Numbered from the stretch's first letter, positions 10,095-19,870 are shown. The stretch is 64,000 nt of DNA from Alteromonas sp. KUL106 (GCF_009811415.1 NZ_BLIG01000024.1:124001-188000); one strand, 5' to 3'. The notes: generated by a model not told the origin, from the letters alone. Numbers and translations are program-made.

Positions 10095-10197
10095 TCCTTG
10101 TTTTATTATCGACACCTTTAGGACTACCACACCCAAAAATGCCTCTTATGGTTCAACACCAAATACTACTGGTTTGTATAAAAAGGGAGCAATGCTA

Positions 10198-10211
10198 TGC
10201 ATACGTATTCA
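10198..10211. promoter_or_regulatory. putative LacI-family operator (copy 1)
   Basis: TGCATACGTATTCA is a near-perfect palindrome with a central CG, the style of LacI/GalR-family operators. It starts 115 nt upstream of the receptor ATG at 10083. The identical 14-mer stands 117 nt upstream of the other receptor ATG, suggesting one shared sugar-responsive regulator. No such regulator is encoded in this window. Confidence 0.55.
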
Positions 10212-10320
10212 TTTACAAATGATAAACATTTATGAAACAAACCGTAAAAGCTATTGTTTTCTATCGCATTTGCGTGGAGAGATTTGAGAGATTAGTGTGG
10301 TTACTTATGAGGAATTATAC

Positions 10321-10354
10321 CAACCTTGAAAATTATTCCTGACTTTCAAGGTTG
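10321..10354 (-). terminator. 11-bp perfect inverted repeat downstream of halogenase gene
   Basis: CAACCTTGAAA and TTTCAAGGTTG flank a 12-nt loop, starting 7 nt past the stop of the minus-strand halogenase gene. The position suggests transcription termination or mRNA 3'-end protection. There is no clear T-run after the stem, so efficiency as an intrinsic terminator is doubtful. Confidence 0.45.
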
Positions 10355-10360
10355 TCACTT

Positions 10361-11857
10361 TTAGCTTTGTTGCGTTTTAAGCACGACATCATGTTGTTTA
10401 AAATTCAAAGCACAACCCTGTACAAAACGTTCGATGTCTTGCTCTTTGTATAAGTCGCCTCGACCGGGTTGATTTTGCGCCAGCGTGGGAAAAGCACCAT
10501 AGCCCGCAAATAAACAATGCCATGATACCGAGTCCCAGTGCATTCCTATATTCTGACGCTTTATCTCATTGGCAAGGTCTTCACGTTGGAACCATGTGTT
10601 AATAATTGACTTAAGTGAGTCTGACAGCACCATGTTATTCCTGTTCGCTCGCCAATAATCACTATCATCACGGGTATTAAGTTTATAGTGCGCGACAATG
10701 TAGTCTCTCACCCTGTCAAAACGCGCTTTAGCAAACGCATTATAAGTGGTTCTCTCTTTGTTAGAGAAACCACCCTTCTCAAACATGTCCGTAAAGTACT
10801 CAATACAAATTTGAACAAGGTGGAGCGCCGTTGCTTCTAGCGGCTCTATAAACCCTTGGGATAACCCTAATGCCAAACAGTTTTTCTGCCAGTGCTGATC
10901 AACTTGCCCTACCTTCATCTTAAGATGTCTAGCTTCCACATCACTGTTTTCAAGACCTAGGTGTCGTCGTAACTCTTCTTCGGCCTTATCCTTCGACAAA
11001 TGAGCAGCACTGTAAACATAACCATTACCTGTGCGGTTTTGTAACGGTATAGTCCAGCACCAGCCACTAGAAAGTGCTGTAGACTGGGTCTCTACTTGAA
11101 TATTCTCTTGTGCTTGCGTAGGCAAAACCACGGCAGAATCGTTAAATAAGTTTTCAGAATAAGAATGAAATGTAACGCCTAAAGCTTGCTGCAGTAAGTT
11201 TGAAGAAAAGCCTGTACAGTCAACGAAAAAATCCCCTTCAATATTGCCTTTATCCGTTACGAGATGGCTAATATCGCCACTAGGATGAAGCGCTACATCG
11301 CTAATAATGCCGCTAACGTGATTAACGCCTTTTCCAACCGCCACATCACGTAGATAGTTACCAAGCAAAGCGCTGTCAAAGTGATAGCCGTACTCCATTC
11401 TAAATGGAAAATTTTCAGGTGTAAGCGGCGCTTTGTTTTGCTTTGCCAATACGCCATTTATCAAAAAGTCTTCTGGCTTAACATGCGTATCAAGCCCTAA
11501 TCTACGGGTCCGACAATTGACCTCAAAGGCGCGCTGAGTAAAGGTATCAGTTTGAGAGATAAATGGATGGCGATACTGTTTGACTCCGGAACTCGGACTC
11601 CAACCGTTAAACTGAATGCTTACCTTGTATGTTGCGTTGCACTTAGGCATCCAGTCGCTTTCGGCTATTGCCAGTTCTTCAAAGAAACGCTTAAGTGTAG
11701 GGGTAGAGCCTTCGCCCACACCTATGATGCCAATCTCAGGAGACTCCACAAGGGTTACCTTGATTTTGTCTGATGGCCATTTGTGTGCAAAGTAATTTGC
11801 TGCCATCCAGCCGGCGGTACCGCCCCCCGCAATAACAATATGTATTGGTTTGTTCAT
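10361..11857 (-). CDS. flavin-dependent tryptophan halogenase family protein
   Basis: A 498-residue FAD-binding protein of the tryptophan-halogenase family. It has the Rossmann motif GGGTAGW at residues 11-17, the family's active-site lysine at Lys78 in NATYK, and the diagnostic WxWxIP motif at Trp266-Cys-Trp268-Thr-Ile-Pro. A GFIEPLEAT segment follows, where the family's catalytic Glu resides. Key halogenase residues are therefore intact. Members next to TonB receptors in marine and freshwater bacteria are common, but to my knowledge their substrate is not established, so free tryptophan should not be assumed. It follows the second halogenase gene by 9 nt and is surely in one operon with it. 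It is flanked by receptor genes of the alpha-glucan locus. Confidence 0.88.
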   Translation of the reverse strand: MNKPIHIVIAGGGTAGWMAANYFAHKWPSDKIKVTLVESPEIGIIGVGEGSTPTLKRFFEELAIAESDWMPKCNATYKVSIQFNGWSPSSGVKQYRHPFISQTDTFTQRAFEVNCRTRRLGLDTHVKPEDFLINGVLAKQNKAPLTPENFPFRMEYGYHFDSALLGNYLRDVAVGKGVNHVSGIISDVALHPSGDISHLVTDKGNIEGDFFVDCTGFSSNLLQQALGVTFHSYSENLFNDSAVVLPTQAQENIQVETQSTALSSGWCWTIPLQNRTGNGYVYSAAHLSKDKAEEELRRHLGLENSDVEARHLKMKVGQVDQHWQKNCLALGLSQGFIEPLEATALHLVQICIEYFTDMFEKGGFSNKERTTYNAFAKARFDRVRDYIVAHYKLNTRDDSDYWRANRNNMVLSDSLKSIINTWFQREDLANEIKRQNIGMHWDSVSWHCLFAGYGAFPTLAQNQPGRGDLYKEQDIERFVQGCALNFKQHDVVLKTQQS

Positions 11858-11866
11858 GATGCGCTT

Positions 11867-13375
11867 TTAACCACAGAACTGTTTTAAGAAGTCATCGTGA
11901 GTCGCAATTTTTCCAATAGGTTCATTCTTAATGCGTTTAATGTTTTGCATCAACTCTTGCAGCTTTTGTTCAGACAATGCATTAGCAAGTGGATGGTAGT
12001 CTTTTTGCGCTACCCCCTGTCCCATCAGTACTTGCAGCCAAGAGCTTTCTAAGAACAAATCATTTTGCTCTCTGAACAAGTTTCCTGATTCTCTAAACAG
12101 CTCTACTTTATGCGTTAGGCTGTCTGGCACATCCATTTCTCGTAAGTCTTTCCAAAAATGCGAGTCAGTTCTTTCATTGACGTGATAGTGCAAAATAATG
12201 AAATCACGTATTTGTTCATATTCAAGCTGAGACTGCTTGTTGTACTCATCTATCTGATATTGCTTAAACCCTTCGTGTGGGAATAAATGAATGAGTCGAA
12301 CTACTGCAGACTGAATAAGATGAATACTGGTTGACTCAAGAGGCTCCAAAAACCCACTAGAAAGCCCAACGGCCACCACATTTTTATTCCACTGCTTGCG
12401 TCTTCGCCCTGTTTTAAAGCGAATAAAATTAGGATCGGCGAGTGGTTTGGTATCTAGGTTACTTGACAGTATGTCAAGTGCTTGCTCGTCAGAGTAATAA
12501 TTACTACAGTACACCAAGCCATTGCCATTGCGGTGCTGAAGCGGAATACGCCATTGCCAGCCCGCAGAGTGCGCAATAGAACGCGTATAAGGACGGGTGC
12601 GTTCGTGGCGCTCTGAAGGCATAGCCACTGCGCGATCACAAGGTAGCCAATGTGACCAATCCTCGTAGCCCGTATTTAGCGTTTGCTGAGTGAGAAGGCC
12701 TTTAAAGCCTGAACAATCAATAAATAAGTCGCCTTCTATATGAGCACCGTCTTTAAGCATTACCCCGGTGATGAAGCCACTATCTGCGTCTTGTTTAACA
12801 TCAGTAATGATGCCTTCTTTACGCGTAACGCCCATTGCTTCACACTTTTTACGTAAGAATCGCGCATACAGCGACGCGTCGAAATGATAGGCGTACGGCA
12901 TTTCAATTATGGGGTCAGGAGACTTGATATGGGCAAACTTTCCTGCTTTACAGGCAAGGTAGTTTAAATCGTATTCCCAAATTGAGTCTGCAAGACCTAA
13001 CGCTTGTGCGCGTTTAAAATAATGATGAAAGTGACAAAATGCATAGCTTTTACCTGGTGCGCCAAAAGTGTGGAAATAGCTTTCCCCTTCTACACGCCAG
13101 TTTTCAAACTTAATCGCCAACTTCATGGTTGCGTTTGTTTCGCGTAAGAACTCTTTTTCGTCTATACCCATTACGTTGTTAAGGGTAATGATAGGCGGAA
13201 TAGTGGCTTCCCCAACGCCAACGGTACCGATTTCTTCAGACTCGATGAGCGTTACATTCACGCCAGCACCGATAAGACGTTTTATAACAGCAGCTGAAAT
13301 CCAGCCCGCTGTTCCCCCACCTACAATAACTACATTTTTTACCGCTTTATTCATCATATTTCTTGCCGTCACCAT
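11867..13375 (-). CDS. flavin-dependent tryptophan halogenase family protein (second paralogue)
   Basis: A 502-residue paralogue of the next gene. It has the Rossmann motif GGGTAGW at residues 19-25, the conserved lysine Lys85 in NATMK, the WxWxIP halogenase motif at Trp273-Gln-Trp275-Arg-Ile-Pro, and GFLEPLEST, which holds the family's catalytic Glu. The start is uncertain: ATGs at residues 7 and 8 are equally plausible and none has a strong ribosome-binding site. Upstream, a strong terminator closes the preceding receptor transcript, so this pair either has a promoter in the short gap or depends on read-through. Sequence differs enough from its neighbour to suggest an old duplication or separate recruitment. 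The halogenated substrate is unknown. Confidence 0.88.
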   Translation of the reverse strand: MVTARNMMNKAVKNVVIVGGGTAGWISAAVIKRLIGAGVNVTLIESEEIGTVGVGEATIPPIITLNNVMGIDEKEFLRETNATMKLAIKFENWRVEGESYFHTFGAPGKSYAFCHFHHYFKRAQALGLADSIWEYDLNYLACKAGKFAHIKSPDPIIEMPYAYHFDASLYARFLRKKCEAMGVTRKEGIITDVKQDADSGFITGVMLKDGAHIEGDLFIDCSGFKGLLTQQTLNTGYEDWSHWLPCDRAVAMPSERHERTRPYTRSIAHSAGWQWRIPLQHRNGNGLVYCSNYYSDEQALDILSSNLDTKPLADPNFIRFKTGRRRKQWNKNVVAVGLSSGFLEPLESTSIHLIQSAVVRLIHLFPHEGFKQYQIDEYNKQSQLEYEQIRDFIILHYHVNERTDSHFWKDLREMDVPDSLTHKVELFRESGNLFREQNDLFLESSWLQVLMGQGVAQKDYHPLANALSEQKLQELMQNIKRIKNEPIGKIATHDDFLKQFCG

Positions 13376-13434
13376 TTCTTATGAGGCCACATTGCTATCA
13401 ATCTTACTTATCATGACATGTACTGCTATACAAC

Positions 13435-13467
13435 AAAAAGCCCCAACACATTACGTAAATTGGGGCT
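13435..13467 (-). terminator. rho-independent terminator after the TonB receptor gene
   Basis: The inverted repeat AGCCCCAA/TTGGGGCT with a 13-nt loop is followed on the minus strand by five T. It lies between the receptor stop (13525) and the halogenase start (13375). Confidence 0.8.
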
Positions 13468-13524
13468 CTTTTAATATTACTTGTTTAAGCGCTCGCACGT
13501 AACAAGCGCTGTTTCAACAACCAC

Positions 13525-16392
13525 TTAGAATGTGTAGTTGAAGCCAAGTAGGAAGTTACGACCAAAGCTTTGGTGTTCAATAATCTGGCGGCTATCACCA
13601 GGGTTAACACGTACTGTTGGTTCATCTGTCAAGTTCTGACCCTGAAGCGTAACGCGAAGACCTTGCAGATATTCAATACCTGATTCGCTGAAATCATAAC
13701 CAATCTGCGCGTCAACTTGTTTAACACCGTTGTCCTGAATTTGAGCAAGTGACAAGCTCTGCGCACGGGTTTCGGTTGCAAACTCATCGCGCTTGGTTGC
13801 CGAAACACGTACTTCAAAACCATTGCTTTCGTAGAAAGCTGTTAATGAGTATGTTTCATCAGACAAACCTGGTACTTGATCACCATTGTCAAGCTCACCG
13901 TCCAAGAAGGTCGCGCTCGCAAACAAGCCAAAACCTTCTAATGAATCATGAACCAATTCAAGAGGTAAGCTACCTTGAAGCTCCCATCCACGAACAAAAC
14001 CTTCTAGACCATCTTCTCTAAAGTCTACCGGCCCGATAAAAGTACCTGGTGCGACAATATCAGCATCATTGGTAAGACCGTCGCCATTAATATCCGTATT
14101 TCCAGATGTTTGGTGGAAACCTTCGATATATACGTTAGAGAAGTCATTGAACGAGCGACCCGCAACATGCCAGTTAGTTAGATCCTTGTAGAAGAAACTT
14201 GCTGCGAAATATCCGGTATCAGCAAAGTAATTCTCGTACGCGATATCAAACTGATTAGCTTCTAGCGGTTTAAGACGCGCATTACCCGCACCTGCTGACC
14301 AAGGACCATTATTTGGATTTGTAGAAATAATCTGCTGGTCGTTAAATGTGAAACTAACTGTGTTATTAGGTCTCATGTCATCCATACGTGGGCGACTGAT
14401 TACCTTACCCATTGCAGTACGGATAAACTGATTTTCTGCAATCTCAAAGCTTAAATTGATTGTTGGCAAAATATCGTAATATGAAGCACCGTCCGAAACA
14501 GGAGCGATTTCTGTAAAGCCAGTTGGTCCAGTAACCGTATTAAACCCACTGCCCTGCTGGTCAACGTCAATAACCTGAACACCAACATTACCTAAAATGT
14601 AAACGCCGTTAAGTTCTGTATCAATATCAAGCTTGGCGTAAATGGTTAATAGCTCTTCACTGATTGTGTATGAATCACCGAAACGGCCATTTTCAAATAG
14701 TTCAGCTTCTGTTTCGATATAGAAGCCGCTACGGTATAAACCAAGTGAATCGTAGGCAAGAACACCATCGATGCCAATGTGGCTTAGATCGGCTACACCA
14801 ATTGGATCTGGTACTAGCTCTGCATTAGGCCATGTTGGCGCTGTTAAGAACGCACCGTTATTATCTTTTGTCTTTTCACGATCTTGGTAGTTCACACCTG
14901 CACTGAACTTCGAGAAAATGCCCCACTCAACAAAACCTTCGATATCAATACGAGCTGCATCAAGCGTCTCATCAAAATCAGGTTCGTTAACAAAACCATC
15001 CTGCGCCGTTTCAGGCCCGAAACCTTCAACGCCTTGGAAACGCTCCACTGGCGCTAACGAGCCACCCCAAGCTTGTGGGCCTGCAAGGAAGATTGCATTC
15101 GGATCAGTAAGGTCTACGCTGTCTAGCGTTGGATGCGCGCTGTATACTGCGCCTGAAGAAGTCATCTGCCATGAACGTGGTGTAAGGGGTCTGCCATCCA
15201 CGCCTGCACGACCAACACCCGAATAACTCTCAATATCAGTGATCGTCTTATCAACTTCACCCATTGAAAGATCAACCGTAGCTGTCCAGTTATCGTTTAA
15301 CGCATATTCTATGTTCAAGCCAAATGTAGTTAGCTCAGCTTTCTGTTGACGCGAATCATTTCGAATTACTGAAAGGAAGCCGTCATAAAAACCTGATGTA
15401 ACCAAACCATCTTCTACGCCAGTAATAGTGTAAGCACTAGTACCCCATTCGGCACCGCCTTCCTCTACACCGCGACGGGCATCATTCTCTTCAAAATCAA
15501 TGTAAAGCGCATCGAATTGAATTCTAAGATCGTCTGTAGGAGCGTATTCAATAACACCAGCTATTGAGGTACGTTCAAGCATCGCTGAACGCGTGAAAGA
15601 ATCGTGCCCACCAAGTATTACTGTGCCTTCTGGAACTTCAACACCCTCAACCGCGTTCTCAGCATTTGCTGTTGCATAACCCCAGCCTCTGAAGTACTCC
15701 TCCTGACGAGGCGATTCCATATCAGCTATGGCTAACGCTACACCTAACTTGTCATCAGCAAATTGGTCTACATAGTTAAATGACAGGCGATGCCCTTTAT
15801 TATCAAAGTCAGGGTTACCAGCGTCATATTCGTTTGCTTCATAAGTACCGTTAAACGCAAAAGTTCGTTCAGCACTTAATGGACTCACAGTCTGTATATC
15901 GACTGTACCACCAATACCTTGTGTCATTAGCCCAGCTTCAGGCGTTTTGTAAACAAGGATATTTGAAACAATTTCTGTTGGGTAAAGATCGAACTCTACC
16001 CCACGGTTATCGCCCATACCTAGAAGTTCACGACCGTTAAGCATTGTACCTACATAGTTTTCGTTGAAACCACGAACAGATATACCGCTTGTACGACCGT
16101 TGCGGCGTTCACCCGCTAAGCCAGGAAGACGTGCAATTGACTCTGCAATACTGGTGTCTGGAAGTTTACCGATATCTTCAGCAGATAACGCTTCAACAAT
16201 TGACGTGTTGTCCATTTTAATTGCTTGTGCACGCTGTAGACTGCCGCGAATACCGCTTACTTGAATAACTTCTAGATTAGCTTCATCAACAGAATCAGTG
16301 TTTGCTTCTTGTGCTAGTGCAGGTGCACTACCAAATGCCATACCGCCTGAAATAAGCGCAGCTTTGATTAGGTTGGGTTTAAATTGTTTCAT
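13525..16392 (-). CDS. TonB-dependent receptor (second of the alpha-glucan locus)
   Basis: A 955-residue outer-membrane receptor with a signal peptide ending near PALAQE. It has a plug domain with IEVIQVSGIRGSL (TonB-box-like region), an LPDTSIAESIARLPGL segment and ISVRGF. The C-terminus ends in FLLGFNYTF, with the terminal aromatic residue typical of outer-membrane barrels. It belongs to the same long carbohydrate-receptor class as the receptor at 7033-10083 and shares its signal-sequence pattern. The substrate is probably a maltooligosaccharide, judged from the neighbouring pullulanase and from the shared 14-bp operator; this is inference. It is monocistronic: a terminator follows directly and a 471-bp gap precedes it. 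Confidence 0.9.
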   Translation of the reverse strand: MKQFKPNLIKAALISGGMAFGSAPALAQEANTDSVDEANLEVIQVSGIRGSLQRAQAIKMDNTSIVEALSAEDIGKLPDTSIAESIARLPGLAGERRNGRTSGISVRGFNENYVGTMLNGRELLGMGDNRGVEFDLYPTEIVSNILVYKTPEAGLMTQGIGGTVDIQTVSPLSAERTFAFNGTYEANEYDAGNPDFDNKGHRLSFNYVDQFADDKLGVALAIADMESPRQEEYFRGWGYATANAENAVEGVEVPEGTVILGGHDSFTRSAMLERTSIAGVIEYAPTDDLRIQFDALYIDFEENDARRGVEEGGAEWGTSAYTITGVEDGLVTSGFYDGFLSVIRNDSRQQKAELTTFGLNIEYALNDNWTATVDLSMGEVDKTITDIESYSGVGRAGVDGRPLTPRSWQMTSSGAVYSAHPTLDSVDLTDPNAIFLAGPQAWGGSLAPVERFQGVEGFGPETAQDGFVNEPDFDETLDAARIDIEGFVEWGIFSKFSAGVNYQDREKTKDNNGAFLTAPTWPNAELVPDPIGVADLSHIGIDGVLAYDSLGLYRSGFYIETEAELFENGRFGDSYTISEELLTIYAKLDIDTELNGVYILGNVGVQVIDVDQQGSGFNTVTGPTGFTEIAPVSDGASYYDILPTINLSFEIAENQFIRTAMGKVISRPRMDDMRPNNTVSFTFNDQQIISTNPNNGPWSAGAGNARLKPLEANQFDIAYENYFADTGYFAASFFYKDLTNWHVAGRSFNDFSNVYIEGFHQTSGNTDINGDGLTNDADIVAPGTFIGPVDFREDGLEGFVRGWELQGSLPLELVHDSLEGFGLFASATFLDGELDNGDQVPGLSDETYSLTAFYESNGFEVRVSATKRDEFATETRAQSLSLAQIQDNGVKQVDAQIGYDFSESGIEYLQGLRVTLQGQNLTDEPTVRVNPGDSRQIIEHQSFGRNFLLGFNYTF

Positions 16393-16398
16393 AAAACG

Positions 16399-16408
16399 GG
16401 TGTCCCAT
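16399..16408 (-). promoter_or_regulatory. conserved 10-nt leader motif ATGGGACACC before receptor start (copy 2)
   Basis: Identical to the motif at 10085-10094, here ending 6 nt before the ATG at 16390-16392. Its internal ATG opens a nine-codon out-of-frame ORF that overlaps the receptor start, parallel to the arrangement at copy 1. Confidence 0.4.
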
Positions 16409-16508
16409 ACGGTTATAGTTGCTGTCTATTTGTTGTTCTTATGACACATAAATGACAATACATCATGGGGGCTAATCCTATAGAGGACACTCGTCTTGCA
16501 CAATTGCC

Positions 16509-16522
16509 TGCATACGTATTCA
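16509..16522. promoter_or_regulatory. putative LacI-family operator (copy 2)
   Basis: The same 14 bases as 10198-10211, TGCATACGTATTCA, in the same orientation relative to its gene. It starts 117 nt upstream of the receptor ATG, against 115 nt for copy 1. The flanking bases differ, which argues for selection on the site rather than a simple duplication. Confidence 0.55.
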
Positions 16523-16863
16523 ATAAAATTTGTGCAACACGCCGTTAACAATACTCGTTTTAATTGACATGTAATTTAACAACAAAAATCACGTCGAGCG
16601 CGCATAAACAGTGAGTTTGTTGAAATATTTTTACAAATATCACGTTGCAAATGTTAAAAACCATCGTAAATAAGCGCTGTTTAAAGATTCCTGCTGAGCT
16701 CTGATGCTAAAAGAGAGTTAATAACGTAATATTGGTGGGCAATATGTGAAGCAGTATTTGTGGGAGCTTCATTCGTGAAGAGGAACGCCACTGCCCTACT
16801 TTCGCCTTAATGAGAGTAGGACAGCATACTGGCAAGTGCTATTCAGAATAGTTTTCTATTTAC

Positions 16864-18858
16864 CTAGGAATTAGCAATCTTATTTAATTTTTCTATCAGA
16901 AGGGATTCAGATTCAATTTCTTGCATCTGAATATCTGCAGAATTTGCTTTATTAATCCCTTCCTCAGCACGCAGACTAGCGTCTAATGACGATTCGGATA
17001 GAGTCTCCAGCTCAGAGCTTAAACTGACAGAGCCCGATTCGATTTCTTCGAGCAACTTATTAATGCTTTCTACAGCCAAAGATATTCCATCAATCGAGGC
17101 AGATACACCATTGATAGTTTCACCGGTTTCTCTGAGACTAGATTGGGTTCTTTGACTCAAGGCCCTCACCTCATCAGCGACCACAGCAAACCCACGACCA
17201 GCCTCACCAGCTCGCGCGGCTTCAATAGCCGCATTTAAAGCTAACAGGTTAGTTTGCTCAGCGATGCCGCTTATAGATTGAATGATATTGACAATTTTTT
17301 CTGCACTTTCTCGCAGCCTCTCCATGCCGGTAGATAACTCTGCGCGCTCATGTTCCTGACGCGCTATTTGTTGCATAAAGAAATTAAATTGTTTCCCGAG
17401 TTCTAATTGACGTTGAGCTGAATCACTTGCCTGAGTTGCCACATACTTCAGTTGTTCCGTAGACTCTTTAAGTAATGGATAAAATTTATCGGTTTGCTCA
17501 ATCAATTTACTCTGTAATGCATTGATATTATTGGTGCTTATAAGTCTAGCTCGTAGGTGATAGTTTGAAAAAGCAGCGAGGTGAAATGGAAAATTAGTCA
17601 CATACTCGTCAAAGAAAGCTTGGTTTTCGTCATTTTTGAAGAAACCGATGGCCGTAACAGTTTGATTCTGGTGTAAGCCTAGATACTCTCCAAACGTAGA
17701 AAATCCAGAAACTACAACCTGATCAAAGGTTCCTATTCCTGTGAGGTTATGAGGGTTATTTAGCCGCCGTAAAATACAGTCATTAGCAATGACTGCTACA
17801 GGCTTACCGCTCTTCCCACGGATAAAAGTATCAAAATCACGCTGTAAAGACTGCTTAAAGTCGGTAGCCTTGACCAGCTGTAAGTATTCTCCGAACGCCA
17901 TGTCACTGAAGAAACGAATAGTGCCGTCATCATTTATGGCTGCGACGGATTTAATATAGATACTATTGTCGATATCAATACCGAAAGAGTGGCTGACCAG
18001 TTTGGCCTCTAATTCCTTAGGAGAGCAGTTGAAATGTCGACTAAGTGCATCCACTGGAGAACATAGCGTCATATTTTTATCGAGAACTGAATGCAGAACC
18101 CGGGTAAGTGGATCAAATTTGGCAACTGTGAAACCCGTACCTGTTGCTTGGAAATTGTGACTTTTCATCACGCCGTAACGATAGTTGCGAGACAATTTAC
18201 AGAATGCCAATAGAACTTGATTTGATTTAATTTCGCCGTTGTATGCAATGTCTGCTTCTTTGAAATCTAACTTTCCGCCAGCACTGCCCCCAATAAAGAA
18301 GCACGGAAAGCGTTTAACTTTGTATAACGCTTGTGTGAAAAAATCTTCACTTGCAGTTACACCATCAAAATATGTTAGAGAGAAAGTGTCCCTGCTGTCG
18401 ATATCGAAAGGTACGTTTACTTTTTTCAGTTCCGAAACAATACGCTCTACCCTCTGTTCCGGCGACATCACTGGCTTTGCCTGTTTGATATCCTCACTGT
18501 ATAAAGGAACACTGTGTACACAAATTTGGTCTATTAATGCAGACGAAAAACTATGGACGACAATGTTATCCCACTTTTCTGGCGTTGAATGATAGAGTGC
18601 ATCCCCTCCTCCAAGTTCGCCTGAAGTCATTATAGTAATCACATGTTGACAAAAACGAGCACATTGTTTGATTTCTCTGCTGATGGAAGAAAAATTAAGG
18701 TGGGGAGAGATAAATGCAATTAGTAGCGCCGTCCCCTCATCAAAAGCAAACTGGCTAAGAAATGATTCGTTTATTTGATTGCTTTTTATACTTTTTGAGC
18801 AGGTTAGCGACGATGGAGTAACATGGCGTTTGGTGTTTATTTTTCTCTTAAAAAGCAT
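16864..18858 (-). CDS. soluble chemoreceptor with N-terminal FIST sensor domain and C-terminal MCP signalling domain
   Basis: From the preferred start this is 664 residues. The N-terminal half (about 40-400) matches FIST_N plus FIST_C, a proposed small-ligand sensor. The visible pieces are an SGELGGG segment and a large alpha/beta region. The C-terminal part (about 440-664) is a methyl-accepting chemotaxis signalling domain with the conserved hairpin tip, including [20 protein letters not shown]. No transmembrane helix or signal peptide is visible, so this is a cytoplasmic receptor expected to drive CheA/CheW. An upstream ATG at 18885 exists. I choose 18858 because AGGAAG sits at good spacing before it. 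It stands alone; no che genes are near. No C-terminal CheR-tether pentapeptide is seen. Confidence 0.88.
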   Translation of the reverse strand: MLFKRKINTKRHVTPSSLTCSKSIKSNQINESFLSQFAFDEGTALLIAFISPHLNFSSISREIKQCARFCQHVITIMTSGELGGGDALYHSTPEKWDNIVVHSFSSALIDQICVHSVPLYSEDIKQAKPVMSPEQRVERIVSELKKVNVPFDIDSRDTFSLTYFDGVTASEDFFTQALYKVKRFPCFFIGGSAGGKLDFKEADIAYNGEIKSNQVLLAFCKLSRNYRYGVMKSHNFQATGTGFTVAKFDPLTRVLHSVLDKNMTLCSPVDALSRHFNCSPKELEAKLVSHSFGIDIDNSIYIKSVAAINDDGTIRFFSDMAFGEYLQLVKATDFKQSLQRDFDTFIRGKSGKPVAVIANDCILRRLNNPHNLTGIGTFDQVVVSGFSTFGEYLGLHQNQTVTAIGFFKNDENQAFFDEYVTNFPFHLAAFSNYHLRARLISTNNINALQSKLIEQTDKFYPLLKESTEQLKYVATQASDSAQRQLELGKQFNFFMQQIARQEHERAELSTGMERLRESAEKIVNIIQSISGIAEQTNLLALNAAIEAARAGEAGRGFAVVADEVRALSQRTQSSLRETGETINGVSASIDGISLAVESINKLLEEIESGSVSLSSELETLSESSLDASLRAEEGINKANSADIQMQEIESESLLIEKLNKIANS

Positions 18859-18949
18859 AAGCTTCCTTTGACGATTTATTATCAAACTAAGTCTGCTTTT
18901 AAGTATAGACTACTCCGATTTGAGTGGAAGTTGAGCCTTTTAATTTAAT

Positions 18950-18975
18950 AAAAAGCCCGCATAAAGCGGGCCTTT
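18950..18975 (-). terminator. rho-independent terminator of sucCD
   Basis: GCCCGC/GCGGGC stem with a 5-nt ATAAA loop, followed on the minus strand by TTTTTATT. It lies 22 nt past the sucD stop codon. Confidence 0.85.
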
Positions 18976-18997
18976 AACATGATTTATAAGCGTTAGC

Positions 18998-19870
18998 TTA
19001 CCAACCCGTTGTTTCGCGTAGTGCTTTGCCAATGTCAGCTAGAGAGCGTACTGTTTTAACGCCAGCATCTTCTAGAGCTTTGAACTTCTCATCAGCAGTA
19101 CCTTTACCGCCTGCGATGATTGCACCTGCGTGACCCATACGTTTGCCTGGAGGAGCAGTAACACCTGCGATGTAAGAAACAACAGGCTTAGTTACGTTCG
19201 CTTTGATGAACGCAGCTGCTTCTTCTTCAGCAGTACCGCCGATCTCACCGATCATTACGATAGCTTCAGTCTGTGGGTCGTCTTGGAACATCTGAAGGAT
19301 GTCAATGAAGTTTGAACCTGGAATTGGGTCACCACCGATACCAACACACGTAGACTGGCCAAAACCTTCGTCAGTAGTTTGCTTAACCGCTTCGTACGTA
19401 AGTGTACCAGAACGAGAAACAATACCTACTTTACCAGGCTTGTGGATGTGACCAGGCATGATACCGATCTTACACTCTCCAGGCGTAATAACACCCGGGC
19501 AGTTTGGACCAATCATGCGAACGCCTTTAGCATTTACGTATTCTTTAACGTAAAGCATATCTAGCGTTGGGATACCTTCAGTGATACATACGATTAGCTC
19601 GATACCCGCATCTGCAGCTTCAACAATTGAATCTTTACAGAAAGGTGCTGGTACGTAGATAACTGTTGCAGTTGCGCCAGTTGCTTCTACCGCTTCACGT
19701 ACCGTATTGAATACTGGAAGACCTAGGTGCTCAGTACCGCCTTTGCCTGGTGTAACACCACCAACCATCTGCGTACCGTACGCAATTGCTTGTTCAGAGT
19801 GGAATGTACCCTGACCGCCAGTGAAACCCTGACAAATTACTTTAGTATCTTTATTAATTAATACAGACAT
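18998..19870 (-). CDS. sucD: succinate-CoA ligase (ADP-forming) subunit alpha
   Basis: A 290-residue alpha subunit of succinyl-CoA synthetase. It carries the CoA-binding Rossmann domain ([14 protein letters not shown] near the N-terminus) and the phosphohistidine loop GHAGAI near residue 247. The enzyme interconverts succinyl-CoA and succinate with nucleotide triphosphate formation in the TCA cycle. Length is that of E. coli SucD. The start codon overlaps the sucC stop by one base, so the two subunits are translationally coupled. It is the last gene of the suc cluster and is followed by a strong terminator. Confidence 0.98.
   Translation of the reverse strand: MSVLINKDTKVICQGFTGGQGTFHSEQAIAYGTQMVGGVTPGKGGTEHLGLPVFNTVREAVEATGATATVIYVPAPFCKDSIVEAADAGIELIVCITEGIPTLDMLYVKEYVNAKGVRMIGPNCPGVITPGECKIGIMPGHIHKPGKVGIVSRSGTLTYEAVKQTTDEGFGQSTCVGIGGDPIPGSNFIDILQMFQDDPQTEAIVMIGEIGGTAEEEAAAFIKANVTKPVVSYIAGVTAPPGKRMGHAGAIIAGGKGTADEKFKALEDAGVKTVRSLADIGKALRETTGW

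Larger units (their letters stand above)
16393..16863. other. 471-bp regulatory gap upstream of receptor gene
   Basis: Contains the receptor leader with the shared 10-nt motif and the LacI-type palindrome. An imperfect hairpin (CCTACTTTC/GAGAGTAGG, about 16793-16820) lies in the 3' region of the chemoreceptor transcript and lacks a T-run. No ORF of coding character is seen. Confidence 0.5.

Noticed and set aside
18858..18885. Upstream start of the FIST chemoreceptor
   Set aside because: The ATG at 18885 lacks a ribosome-binding site, while AGGAAG stands at proper spacing before the ATG at 18858.
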